Shown here one piece after another: positions 7,915 through 15,739 of a stretch of 22,874 nucleotides of DNA. Numbering within the stretch: position 1 is the stretch's first letter; the number at the start of each line of letters is the position of its first letter. The stretch covers positions 1 through 22,874 of the forward strand of contig JAGRMP010000194.1 of the NCBI GenBank assembly GCA_020441225.1, given 5' to 3'. A program made the translations under genes and the position numbers. The DNA comes from Maritimibacter sp. Its GTDB lineage: Bacteria > Pseudomonadota > Alphaproteobacteria > Rhodobacterales > Rhodobacteraceae. The notes beneath the pieces are model-generated. The model had not been told where the DNA came from. It did not search any database and worked only from the letters and a program-made list of their open reading frames with translations.

Positions 7915-9147
7915 ATGATCGACATACACCGCCTCGCGGCGACCGTTTCGACCGCAGCCACGCTTGCCGGTCTCGGCGCCGCCGCCACCGCCCAATCGTC
8001 CGATCCCGCCCGCTGGCTGACGCCGACGATGATCGAAGCCCGCGCCAGCATGTTCATGCCCTCGCTCAACTACCTGACCTTCCAGCACATGGACCAGATG
8101 TTCGCCACCCGCGACGTGGCCGCGGGGAACGAAACCTGGGTGCTGCCCGAAGCCCCGGTCTCGCTCGCGGGCGACTACACGATCCTGGGCGAAACCTTCG
8201 ATCTCGAAGGCGCGCTCGAGCGCACCCGGACCAACGCGATGGTGGTCCTGAAAGACGGCGCCATCGTCTACGAGACCTACCGCAACGGCAGCGGTCCCGG
8301 CACCCGGTTCCTGACCTTTTCGGTCGCCAAATCCTACACTTCGACCCTGATCGGCTTCGCGCTTCAGGATGGGCTGATCGACAGCCTCGACGACAAGGTC
8401 ACCAAGTACCTGCCCGAGATGCAGGGCTCCGGCTATGACGGCCCGAGCCTGCGCGATGTGCTTCGGATGCGCTCCGGCGTGGCCTGGGAAGAGCGCTACG
8501 AGTTCGGCAGCGAGACCCAGCTCACCCAGGTCCATGACAATGCGCTCGTGGCCTACAAGTACCGCTGGTGCGACTACGCGGCGAACGAATCCCAGCCCGG
8601 CGAGACCGCGCCGGACGCGGCGTTCAACTACGCCACGCTCGACACCAGCGTGCTCGGCTGCATCGTCGAGCGCGTCACCGGGCGGACCGGCGCGGCGTAC
8701 ATGAGCGAGAAGCTCTGGCAGCCGATGGGCGCCGAATACGATGCCTACTGGATCATGGACGGGCCCGACGATGTCGGCCGCGAATTCTACGGCGCCGGCC
8801 TCGCCGCCACGGCCCGCGACCACGCCCGTTTCGGCCAGATGTTCCTGCAGGGCGGCGTGGCGAACGGCAACCAGGTCGTGCCCGCCGACTGGGTGCACGA
8901 AGCGACCGTGGCGGACGCGGGATACGAGCCGGTCGCCCCCGGCGAGCCGGTCGGCTACCAGTACCAGTGGTGGACCGATGCAAACAGCGACGTGTTCATG
9001 GCGCTCGGCCTGCACCACCAGTTCATCCGCGTCGATCCCGCCAACGACATCGTCATCGTCAAGATCAGCTACACCCAGGAGCCGGTCGGCCGCGATGCCG
9101 AGAACGAAGAGCTCTTCGCCCAGATCACTGCGAAACTGACACAATGA
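7915..9147 (+). CDS. Exported serine hydrolase, beta-lactamase class C / NylB-like family
   Basis: A 410-residue protein. The first 27 residues form a signal peptide ending Ala-Thr-Ala-Gln, so the enzyme is probably periplasmic. The catalytic Ser-x-x-Lys is S136-V-A-K139 in LTFSVAKSYTST. Around it are segments typical of the 6-aminohexanoate-dimer-hydrolase/EstB branch: VLKDGAIVYETYRNG, a Gly-Leu-Ile-Asp-Ser-Leu-Asp-Asp segment, and SLRDVLRMRSGVAW. Tyr239 (FNYATLDTSVLG) is the likely second catalytic residue; the classical Tyr-x-Asn reads Tyr-Ala-Thr. The usual Lys/His-Thr-Gly element is replaced by a GLHHQFIRV segment. Substrate may be an amide, ester or peptide; antibiotic hydrolysis is not supported. 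The ATG has a GAGGAGA ribosome site, and a TetR regulator lies divergently. Confidence 0.88.
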   Translation: MIDIHRLAATVSTAATLAGLGAAATAQSSDPARWLTPTMIEARASMFMPSLNYLTFQHMDQMFATRDVAAGNETWVLPEAPVSLAGDYTILGETFDLEGALERTRTNAMVVLKDGAIVYETYRNGSGPGTRFLTFSVAKSYTSTLIGFALQDGLIDSLDDKVTKYLPEMQGSGYDGPSLRDVLRMRSGVAWEERYEFGSETQLTQVHDNALVAYKYRWCDYAANESQPGETAPDAAFNYATLDTSVLGCIVERVTGRTGAAYMSEKLWQPMGAEYDAYWIMDGPDDVGREFYGAGLAATARDHARFGQMFLQGGVANGNQVVPADWVHEATVADAGYEPVAPGEPVGYQYQWWTDANSDVFMALGLHHQFIRVDPANDIVIVKISYTQEPVGRDAENEELFAQITAKLTQ

Positions 9148-9153
9148 CCCCGC

Positions 9154-9182
9154 GCGCGGGCCTGCCTCTCGCGGGCCCGCGC
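9154..9182. terminator. Hairpin between convergent genes, probable bidirectional terminator
   Basis: A 9-bp perfect inverted repeat (GCGCGGGCC at 9154-9162 with GGCCCGCGC at 9174-9182) and an 11-base loop. It fills the gap between the stop codons of the serine hydrolase and the convergent araC-type gene. There is no T-run, so intrinsic termination is likely but not assured. Confidence 0.55.
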
Positions 9183-9183
9183 C

Positions 9184-10254
9184 TCATGCCCCCCGCCCCG
9201 CCTCTACCGCCGGACCGGACAGGCGCGATTTGTAGGCGCGCGGGCTTTCGCCCATCACCGACTGGAAGGCGCGGGTGAAGCTCGCAGTCTCGGCATAGCC
9301 GCACCGCCCCGCGACCTCGTAGACGCTGAGCCGCGTCTCGCTCAGCAACCGCGCCGCCCGTTCGATCCGGTGCCGCCGGGCAAGGTGGCGAAACGACGTG
9401 CCTTCCGCGCGCAGACGCCGCCCCAGCGTCGAGGCCCCCAGCCCCAGCCGCGCCGCGACCCTCTCCAGCGTCGGCGCGCGTTCCTCGGGAAGCGTGGCGA
9501 GGGTCTGCCAGACCTCTTCCGAAACGGTGGTGATCGCATGGGTCGGCCGGTCCAGGAGCTGGATGTAATGCTGCATCACCGCGACCAGGTTCGGATCCGC
9601 CCTGGGCGCGCGCCGGTCCACGTCCTCCGGGCGAAACCACAACGCGTTCATCTCCTGGTCGAAGAAGACCGGACACCCGAACAGCGCCTCCTGGCGATCC
9701 GGCCGCGCCGGGCCGGGATGCTCGAACCAGACCTCCAGCGGCGCATATCCCGGCCCCAGGAGCAGGCGGATCAAGCGGTCGACATAGCCCAGCGAAAACT
9801 CCACGTCCTGCCGCCGCGGGATCATCTCGTCATCGGTGATCCGGTAGCGCACATGCGGCGCGGTGCCGGTGTGGACCTCGAACCGGGTTGCGTCCTGGAT
9901 GGTGAACACGCTGGAGGCCAGCGCGCGCACGGCATGGTCCAGATCCGGCGAAGCGACAAAGATATAGCCCGCAGGGCCCACCAGCTCCGGCCCCATCCCC
10001 TGCGACAGCTCCAGCCCGAAACACTCCCGGCCCAAGGCCTGCGCCACCCGGTCGAACAGCCGCAGGTAGGCGGCGAAGGGCAGGGTCGCGTGCGGCTCGC
10101 GCACATCCGCCCGCCGCAGACCTTCGCGCGCCAACAGGGCTTCCACCTGCGGCTCCGGCAAGGGCGCGCCGTTCAGGATCGCGTTCAGCACCTTGGCCTG
10201 AATGCGCGGGGCGCGGGTCTGTTCGGCTGTTTCTGCGCTCATGTGGCGTAACAT
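9184..10254 (-). CDS. AraC-family transcriptional regulator
   Basis: About 356 residues. The C-terminal part carries two helix-turn-helix motifs of the AraC/XylS type, including RLGLGASTLGRRLRAEGTSF and VYEVAGRCGYAETASFTRAF with a following GESPRAYK. The N-terminal 200 or so residues resemble the Arabinose_bd-type ligand domain seen in OruR/ArgR-like alphaproteobacterial regulators. The start is uncertain: ATG at 10252-10254 or 10240-10242. A TTG at 10284 lies inside the predicted -24/-12 promoter and is disfavoured. Divergent transcription from the ligase/amidotransferase/P450 operon makes it the probable activator of that operon. The ligand could be an amine or amino acid, by analogy only. 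Confidence 0.92.
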   Translation of the reverse strand: MLRHMSAETAEQTRAPRIQAKVLNAILNGAPLPEPQVEALLAREGLRRADVREPHATLPFAAYLRLFDRVAQALGRECFGLELSQGMGPELVGPAGYIFVASPDLDHAVRALASSVFTIQDATRFEVHTGTAPHVRYRITDDEMIPRRQDVEFSLGYVDRLIRLLLGPGYAPLEVWFEHPGPARPDRQEALFGCPVFFDQEMNALWFRPEDVDRRAPRADPNLVAVMQHYIQLLDRPTHAITTVSEEVWQTLATLPEERAPTLERVAARLGLGASTLGRRLRAEGTSFRHLARRHRIERAARLLSETRLSVYEVAGRCGYAETASFTRAFQSVMGESPRAYKSRLSGPAVEAGRGA

Positions 10255-10279
10255 ATCAATTTTTTGACCGAATAAATCA

Positions 10280-10296
10280 AGCAAAGCCCGCGCCAG
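10280..10296 (-). promoter_or_regulatory. Predicted sigma-54 (-24/-12) promoter for the araC-type gene
   Basis: On the minus strand the sequence CTGGCGCGGGCTTTGCT matches the consensus YTGGCACGrNNNTTGCW with a single substitution (A to G). The invariant GG and GC have the required 10-base spacing. The predicted start near 10270 leaves a short leader before the ATGs at 10254/10242. No enhancer-binding-protein site was identified. In GC-rich DNA a chance match is possible. Confidence 0.45.
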
Positions 10297-10361
10297 CCCC
10301 TACCCTCGACCTTCAGAAACGCGACCGTCCGATAAGGCCGGAAAAGAACAGGGAAAACCAC

Positions 10362-11690
10362 ATGAGTGAAACGCATTGCCGTTTCGCGACCATTGCCGTC
10401 GTGGACACGAACGGGTTGCTGCGCGGTCAGAAGGTGCGCGGCGCCGATATTCCGGGGCTCCTGGAGCACGGGCCGGGCATGTCGCCGGTGCAGCTCGCGC
10501 TCGACCCGACGGATGAGATCATGGACATGCCGGGCGTCACCGACGACAGCGCCGATTTCCACGACACCGCGCTCGCCATCGATCCGTCGAGCCTGCGCCA
10601 CATCCCCTTCGAGCGCGACGAGGACAGCCCGCTCTACCTCGCGCAATTCACCGGCGAAGCGGCGGATTTCTGCCCCCGCGCGGTGCTGCGCCGGGTGCTG
10701 GCGCGCGCCGGGGCGATGGGGCTGATCCCCAAGGTCGGCATCGAGCTCGAATTCACCCTGTTCGACGAGACCCCCCGGTCGCTCGCCGCCAAGGGCTATG
10801 ACGGGCTCGACACCGCCACGGTGCATCCGAGCCACGACCTCATTCTCTACCAGGCCGCGCAGGCCGAGTTCTATTCCGAGGTCGCCGACATCTGCGGGCC
10901 GCTCGGGATCGGGCTCGGCAAGATGCACGAAGAAATCGGCGGCGGCTTCATGGAGGCCTGCATCGCCGCGACCTCGGCGCTCGAAGCCGCCGAGCAGGCG
11001 GCGCTGTTCAAGAATTTCATCCGTGTCCTCGCGATGCGGCGCGGCCAGACCGTCTGTTTCATGCCGCGCTGGAGCGAAGCGGCCGACAGCCAGTCCGCCC
11101 ATATCCACATTTCGCTCTCCGATGCCGACGAGACGCCGCTGTTCTGGGAGACCGCCGCGCCCGGCCGGATGAGCGAGGCCTTTCGCCATTTCATCGGCGG
11201 GCTGCAGCGCCACCTGCCGGCGATGATGCTGCTCTTCGCGCCCACGGTGAACAGCTGGCGCCGCTTCGCCGAGGGCACCTTCGCCCCGCCAGCCTTTTCC
11301 TGGGGGATCGAGAACCGGACCACCGCTTTCCGGGTCGTCGGGCACGGGCCGCGGTCGCTGCGGGTCGAGAACCGCCTGCCCTGCTCCGATGCCAACCCCT
11401 ACCTCGTCACCGCTGCGACGCTCGCGGCGGGGCTCGCGGGGATCGAGGAGCGCGTCGAACCGAGCGAGGCCACGCCGGGCAACGGCTACCTGCCCGGCGC
11501 GGCGATCGGGCCGGTCCTGCCGGGCGGCATGGCGGCGGCGATCGACAGCCTGCGCGGCTCCGCCTTCGCCGCCGACTGGCTCTCACCCCGCTTCGTCGAG
11601 ACCTTCACCGCCACGCGCGATCATCAGCTCCGCCAGTTCGCGGGCAAGGATCTGATCGACGAACGCCGCCGCTTCTTCGAGTTGGGCTGA
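10362..11690 (+). CDS. Glutamine synthetase family protein, probable gamma-glutamyl-amine ligase
   Basis: A 442-residue GS-fold enzyme in the range of PuuA/GlnT/GMAS-like gamma-glutamylating ligases rather than housekeeping GlnA. Metal and ATP-site elements are present: Glu128-x-Glu130 (VGIELEF), the glutamate pair 190-191 (KMHEEIGGGFMEA), His247-x-His249 (SAHIHISLS), Arg319 (GIENRTTAFRV), and Glu336-x-Arg338 (RVENRLPCSDANPYL). The N-terminal beta-grasp segment begins VVDTNGLLRGQKV. The family joins glutamate to ammonia or an amine with ATP in the cytoplasm. It is first of three coupled genes and has an AGGGA-type ribosome site. Partnership with an amidotransferase-like hydrolase and a P450 suggests the acceptor is an organic amine that is later oxidised. 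Confidence 0.92.
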   Translation: MSETHCRFATIAVVDTNGLLRGQKVRGADIPGLLEHGPGMSPVQLALDPTDEIMDMPGVTDDSADFHDTALAIDPSSLRHIPFERDEDSPLYLAQFTGEAADFCPRAVLRRVLARAGAMGLIPKVGIELEFTLFDETPRSLAAKGYDGLDTATVHPSHDLILYQAAQAEFYSEVADICGPLGIGLGKMHEEIGGGFMEACIAATSALEAAEQAALFKNFIRVLAMRRGQTVCFMPRWSEAADSQSAHIHISLSDADETPLFWETAAPGRMSEAFRHFIGGLQRHLPAMMLLFAPTVNSWRRFAEGTFAPPAFSWGIENRTTAFRVVGHGPRSLRVENRLPCSDANPYLVTAATLAAGLAGIEERVEPSEATPGNGYLPGAAIGPVLPGGMAAAIDSLRGSAFAADWLSPRFVETFTATRDHQLRQFAGKDLIDERRRFFELG

Positions 11691-11692
11691 GC

Positions 11693-12418
11693 ATGAAGAT
11701 CGGTCTCCTCGAATGTGGCTCTAACCGGCCCGATTGGGTCCGTTTCGGCAGTTTCGGCGATTGGTTCCCGCCGCTTCTGGCACAGGCCGGTCGGCCCTTC
11801 GAAACCCGGGCCTGGAACGTCTCCGAGGGCGAGCTGCCCGGCGATGACCACGGCTGCGACGCCTGGCTCCTGACCGGAAGCCCCGCGAGCGCCGCCGACG
11901 ACGCGCCCTGGCAGAAAGCGCTCAGCGCCTTCCTGCGGCCCCGGATCGACCGCCAGCCGGTGATCGGCATCTGCTACGGTCACCAGCACCTGCACCGGAT
12001 GCTCGGCGGGGCCGTCGAGGAACAGCCCGACTGGGGCGTGGGTATGCAGCACTACGCGGTCACCGCCCTGCCCGACTGGCTGCCGCCCGACGCGGCCGCC
12101 GAGGCGGGCGACGGCTTCGACCTCGTCGCGCTGCACCACGACCAGGTCACCCGCCCCGCGCCGGGGACGCAGGTCTTCGCCGGTTCCGCCTTCTGCCCCT
12201 ACGGCGTGACCCAGATCGGCGCGCGCATCCTGACCTTTCAACCGCATCCCGAAATGGACCCGGGCTTCGCCGCCGAGGTCTACGATTTCGAACGCCACCG
12301 CATCGGCGACGCGGCAACCGACGCGGCCCTCGCCACGCTCGACCGCCCGCGCGACACGGCCCGCGCCGCGCGCTGGATCATGGCGTTTCTTTCGCATCAC
12401 CTGGAGGACGGAAAATGA
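11693..12418 (+). CDS. Class I glutamine amidotransferase-like protein, possible gamma-glutamyl amide hydrolase
   Basis: A 241-residue stand-alone GATase domain of the GMP-synthase-like group. The catalytic triad is intact: Cys94 in the nucleophile elbow GICYGHQ, and His185 and Glu187 in FQPHPEM. No synthetase partner domain is fused or adjacent, which argues for hydrolysis of a gamma-glutamyl compound rather than ammonia delivery. The gene starts 2 bases after the GS-like ligase stop and overlaps the P450 start by 4 bases (ATGA). In aniline degradation a comparable GS-like/GATase-like pair (AtdA1/AtdA2, TdnQ/TdnT) makes and cleaves gamma-glutamyl anilide; the analogy is inference. Confidence 0.9.
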   Translation: MKIGLLECGSNRPDWVRFGSFGDWFPPLLAQAGRPFETRAWNVSEGELPGDDHGCDAWLLTGSPASAADDAPWQKALSAFLRPRIDRQPVIGICYGHQHLHRMLGGAVEEQPDWGVGMQHYAVTALPDWLPPDAAAEAGDGFDLVALHHDQVTRPAPGTQVFAGSAFCPYGVTQIGARILTFQPHPEMDPGFAAEVYDFERHRIGDAATDAALATLDRPRDTARAARWIMAFLSHHLEDGK

Positions 12419-13692
12419 CCATCACGACAGAGGCCCCCAAAGCCGGCGCCCCCGAGACCCGGATCGATCTTTCCGACGCCGGGCTGTGGCAGGACGGCCC
12501 GCCGCGCGCGGAATTTGCCCGGCTGCGCGCAGAGGCGCCCGTCGCCTGGAACCCGCGCCACGACGGTCCCCGCGGCTTCTGGGCGGTGACGCGCTACGAC
12601 GACATCGTCACCGTCTCGAAGGACACCGACACCTTTTCCTCGCGGGGCGGCGTGATCTCGCTCGACGATTTCGACGACGCCCAGAACGACAAGCGCCGCA
12701 CCCTTCTGGAGATGGACCCGCCGCAGCACGGCAAGATGCGGATGCTGACCCTGCCCGGCTTCACCCGGCGCGGCGTCGGCGGGCTGGAGGACGACGTGCG
12801 CGCCCGGGTCGCCGCGCTTCTCGACGCGCTCACCGATGCCGGGCCTTTCGAGGCGGTCGAGACGCTGACGAAACAGATCCCCATCATCACGCTCTGTTCC
12901 CTGCTCGGCATCCCGACCGAGCGCACGGCGGACCTGATCCGCTGGTCGGATCTGCTGATCGGCTCGGACGATCCCGATTTCGTCGATCCGATCTTCGAAC
13001 AATATTCCGAGGACGAGCGCCGGATGATGCCCTTCGGCCACCCCGCCGCGCTCTGGGCCTTCGAGATGGGCCGCGAACTGGCGGCCGACCGCCGCGCCAA
13101 CCCGCGCGCCGATGTCATCACCATGCTGGTTCAGGCCGAGGTCGACGGCCGCCCGCTCACCGAGGACGAATACCTCAACTACTTCCTGATGCTCGTCGTC
13201 GCCGGCAACGAGACCACCCGCCACACCATGAGCCACGGGCTGCGCGCGCTCGCCGATCACCCCGGCGAATGGGAAAGGTTCCGCGCGGGCGGCATCTCCA
13301 GCCAGACGGCGACCGACGAGATCCTGCGCTGGGCCTCGCCGGTGCATTTCGTGCGCCGCGTCGCCACCTGTGACACAGAACTCGGCGGGGTCGAGATCGC
13401 TAGGGGCGACAAGGTGGCGATGTATTTCACCTCCGGCAACCGCGATGCCGCGCATTTCGACACCCCCGAAAGCTTCGACATCGGCCGCGACCCCAACCCG
13501 CACATGGCCTTCGGCAAGGGCGGTCCGCATTTCTGCCTCGGCAATTACGTGGCCCAGCTCCAGGTCCGGGTGCTGGTCGAGGAACTGGCCAAGCGCGTCG
13601 CCCGGATCGAGGCGACCGGGCGGGTGTCGCTCCTGCGCTCGAACCATATCCACGGGGTCAAGGTGCTCGATCTCGCGTTCCATTCCGGGTGA
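12415..13692 (+). CDS. Cytochrome P450
   Basis: A 425-residue soluble bacterial P450 with no membrane anchor. The I-helix oxygen-activation motif is GNETT (residues 264-268). The K-helix ExxR is Glu302-Ile-Leu-Arg305. The heme loop is FGKGGPHFCLG with proximal Cys374. That loop has the Gly-Gly-Pro-His form seen in CYP124/125/142-like enzymes, one residue longer than the common FGxGxHxCxG. It inserts oxygen into an organic substrate using electrons from a ferredoxin and reductase, neither of which is encoded nearby. The 4-base ATGA overlap with the amidotransferase-like gene makes co-translation likely. Family number and substrate are not assignable by eye. Confidence 0.95.
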   Translation: MTITTEAPKAGAPETRIDLSDAGLWQDGPPRAEFARLRAEAPVAWNPRHDGPRGFWAVTRYDDIVTVSKDTDTFSSRGGVISLDDFDDAQNDKRRTLLEMDPPQHGKMRMLTLPGFTRRGVGGLEDDVRARVAALLDALTDAGPFEAVETLTKQIPIITLCSLLGIPTERTADLIRWSDLLIGSDDPDFVDPIFEQYSEDERRMMPFGHPAALWAFEMGRELAADRRANPRADVITMLVQAEVDGRPLTEDEYLNYFLMLVVAGNETTRHTMSHGLRALADHPGEWERFRAGGISSQTATDEILRWASPVHFVRRVATCDTELGGVEIARGDKVAMYFTSGNRDAAHFDTPESFDIGRDPNPHMAFGKGGPHFCLGNYVAQLQVRVLVEELAKRVARIEATGRVSLLRSNHIHGVKVLDLAFHSG

Positions 13693-14126
13693 GTGCAGGC
13701 GGACAGCCCGCCCCGGTCGTACCGCGGGCGCCGTGACATTCGCGGTGGAAGTTCACAGCGCCCGCAGCCAAGCCCGTGGCCGATGACAGAGGCCCACCGG
13801 GTCTGTCCGGCGATTGCGGCGCAGAAGCGAAGCGCGTTCCCCGCGCGCCGGACGGTCAAGGTCCCCGGAACCGCCGCAGTGCAACCCGGGCCGGTCTCCG
13901 CGCCCGGCGGCCGGACCGGGCGAGCTTGCCGTCTGCCGCCATCGGTCCGGGCCGCCCTGCTGCGGCAGCAATTCGCCAGGTCGCCGGCAGCGGCCTGATC
14001 CTCATCCATTGGAGATCGGCAATCCGGCTTCCGGCCCGCCCCACGTCCTTTTCTTCTTGAACCTGAGCACCTGCCGTCCCACGGTTTGCCGAGGAGCTTC
14101 ATCCATTCCATTCGGGAGCACGAAAG
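13693..14126. other. 434-base noncoding region
   Basis: GC-rich stretch between the P450 gene and the FAD oxidoreductase gene. I found no convincing gene: open frames in it have unnatural arginine/proline-rich compositions, and none has a cysteine pattern suggesting the missing ferredoxin. It contains a strong hairpin near the P450 end (13724-13765) and the ribosome site of the next gene (GGGAG, 14114-14118). No clear promoter could be identified, although the next operon must have one here or read through. Confidence 0.5.
13724..13765. terminator. Strong hairpin after the P450 gene, probable terminator
   Basis: Arms 13724-13736 and 13753-13765 pair over 13 positions with one mismatch (GCGGGCGCcGTGA against TCACaGCGCCCGC), around a 16-base loop, 31 bases after the P450 stop. 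No T-run follows. It could also be a processed RNA end or a palindromic protein site. Confidence 0.45.
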
Positions 14127-15617
14127 TTGGACGCCGCGGCCATCCTTGAGCATCTGGCGGATCTGGTGAGCCCGGATCAGCTCAACACCAACCCAGACGA
14201 TCTGTACGAGGCCGCCGCGGACCGCTACAAGAAATACGCCAAGGCGCGGCGGGTGCTGGACGTTCCCGTGCCGCTCGCCATCGTCTATCCGCACACGGCC
14301 GACGAGGTCGCCGCGGTACTGCAATTCTGCAATGCGAACCGGATCAACGTCGTTCCCCGTGCCGGCATGACGGCGACCGAGGGCGGATTGGAGAACTGGA
14401 AAGCGACGACCCTGGTCATCGACACGCGCAACCTGGACAAGATCATCAAGATCGACCCCTACAATTGCCAGGCCACGGTGCAGGCCGGGGTACCCCTGCA
14501 GGCGCTCGAGGACGCGCTCAACAGGATCGGGTTCACCACCGGCCATTCGCCCCAGTCCAAGCCGGTGGCCAAGTTGGGCGGCCTGGTCGCCACGAGGAGC
14601 ATCGGTCAGTTCTCGACGCTCTACGGCGGTATCGAAGACATGGTCGTGGGGCTGGAATGCGTGTTCCCGGACGGGCACGTCGCGCGGATCAAGAACGTGC
14701 CGCGGCGCGCCGGCGGTCCGGACATCCGCCACATCGTCATCGGCAGCGAGGGGGCGCTGTGCTACATCACCGAGGTCACCGTCAAGATCTTCAAGCATCG
14801 CCCGGACAACAACGCGTTCTTCGGCTATCTGATCAAGGACGTGGCCAGCGGCATCAGGATCCTGCGCGAGGTGATGGTCGAGGGCTACAGGCCCTCTGTC
14901 GCCCGGGTCTATTCCGAAGCGGACGCGGCCCAGCACTTCTCTCATTTTCACGACGGCAGATGCGTCCTGCTGTTCATGGCCGAAGGTCCCAAGGCGATCG
15001 TCGAGGCCACCGGCCGCGCCATCGAAGACGCGGTCGGGAAATTTGCCGAGACTGTCGTCAAACAGGTGCCGGGCGCCCTCATCCGGGCCTGGTTCGAAAA
15101 CCTGAACTGGTCGCAGCAGGACATCGACGACGAATTCGCCCAGATGCGCGAACAGACCGCGCATGCCGGTTTCACCACCGAGATTTCCGCCGATTGGGAA
15201 ACCATCCCGATCATCTATGACGCGGTCATGAAGCGGGTGCCCGCCGAGTTCGACCGGGCCGAGGACCTGACCCTTCTGGGCGGACATTCGTCGCACAGCT
15301 ACATCAACGGGACGAACATGTACTTCGTCTACAACTACGAGATCCGCTGCGAACCGGAGGAGGAACTGCGCGTCTATCACCATCCGATCCAGAAGATCAT
15401 CGTCGAGGAGACGCTTCGGCACGGCGGCTCCATGTGCCACCACCACGGCATCGGCAAGTACCGCAGCGAGTGGACCGGGGAGGAGCACGGCAGCGCCTAT
15501 TACATGCTCGAAAAGCTGAAACAGGCCTTCGACCCGAACGGCATCATGAACCACGGAACCATTTTTCCCCAGGACGAGGTGAGGAAGTACATCTACCGGG
15601 AAGAGACCGACAGCTAG
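14127..15617 (+). CDS. FAD-binding oxidoreductase, AGPS-like (FAD_binding_4 / FAD-oxidase_C)
   Basis: A 496-residue flavoprotein of the vanillyl-alcohol-oxidase superfamily. The N-terminal half is a PCMH-type FAD domain: the entry IVYPHTADEVAAVLQFCN, the pyrophosphate-loop region near PRAGMTATEGG (78-87), and VIGSEGALCYITEVTV (204-219). The C-terminal half carries GGHSSHSYINGTNMYF (385-400) and a triple histidine, CHHHGIGKYR (437-446), both strongly resembling alkyldihydroxyacetonephosphate synthase. Despite this, an ordinary bacterial 2-hydroxyacid or polyol oxidase role is more likely given the SDR and sugar kinase downstream. The start is a TTG with a GGGAG ribosome site 8 bases upstream; no upstream ATG fits. 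Soluble; electron acceptor unknown. Confidence 0.9.
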   Translation: MDAAAILEHLADLVSPDQLNTNPDDLYEAAADRYKKYAKARRVLDVPVPLAIVYPHTADEVAAVLQFCNANRINVVPRAGMTATEGGLENWKATTLVIDTRNLDKIIKIDPYNCQATVQAGVPLQALEDALNRIGFTTGHSPQSKPVAKLGGLVATRSIGQFSTLYGGIEDMVVGLECVFPDGHVARIKNVPRRAGGPDIRHIVIGSEGALCYITEVTVKIFKHRPDNNAFFGYLIKDVASGIRILREVMVEGYRPSVARVYSEADAAQHFSHFHDGRCVLLFMAEGPKAIVEATGRAIEDAVGKFAETVVKQVPGALIRAWFENLNWSQQDIDDEFAQMREQTAHAGFTTEISADWETIPIIYDAVMKRVPAEFDRAEDLTLLGGHSSHSYINGTNMYFVYNYEIRCEPEEELRVYHHPIQKIIVEETLRHGGSMCHHHGIGKYRSEWTGEEHGSAYYMLEKLKQAFDPNGIMNHGTIFPQDEVRKYIYREETDS

Positions 15618-15694
15618 GGCGGGTCCGGCCGCAGTCGGGGCAGTGCACAGGGCCGGTCCCGGCGTTTTGACATCGCGCGCGCAGACGCCGCAGT

Positions 15695-15720
15695 CCGGTG
15701 TTCCGGCCGGCCGACACCGG
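15695..15720. repeat. Inverted repeat upstream of the SDR gene
   Basis: A 7-bp inverted repeat, CCGGTGT (15695-15701) and ACACCGG (15714-15720), encloses a self-complementary CGGCCGGCCG, 19 bases before the SDR start codon. A TTGACA at 15667-15672 could be a -35 box, but no good -10 follows. It may be an operator, a stem in the intercistronic mRNA, or a GC-rich coincidence. Confidence 0.3.
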
Positions 15721-15739
15721 GGCCAATACAGGAGGGGCC

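Noticed and set aside
12397..13683. 428-codon minus-strand frame opposite the P450 gene
   Set aside because: Exact shadow of the P450 with atypical composition; all P450 motifs are on the plus strand.
13776..14060. Small ORF as the missing ferredoxin for the P450
   Set aside because: Composition is Arg/Pro/Ala-rich and there is no cysteine cluster of a 2Fe-2S or 3Fe-4S ferredoxin.
13545..15554. 669-codon open frame on the minus strand spanning the noncoding gap and the flavoprotein gene
   Set aside because: It crosses two well-supported plus-strand genes, shows no family motif, and is typical of spurious antisense frames in high-GC DNA.
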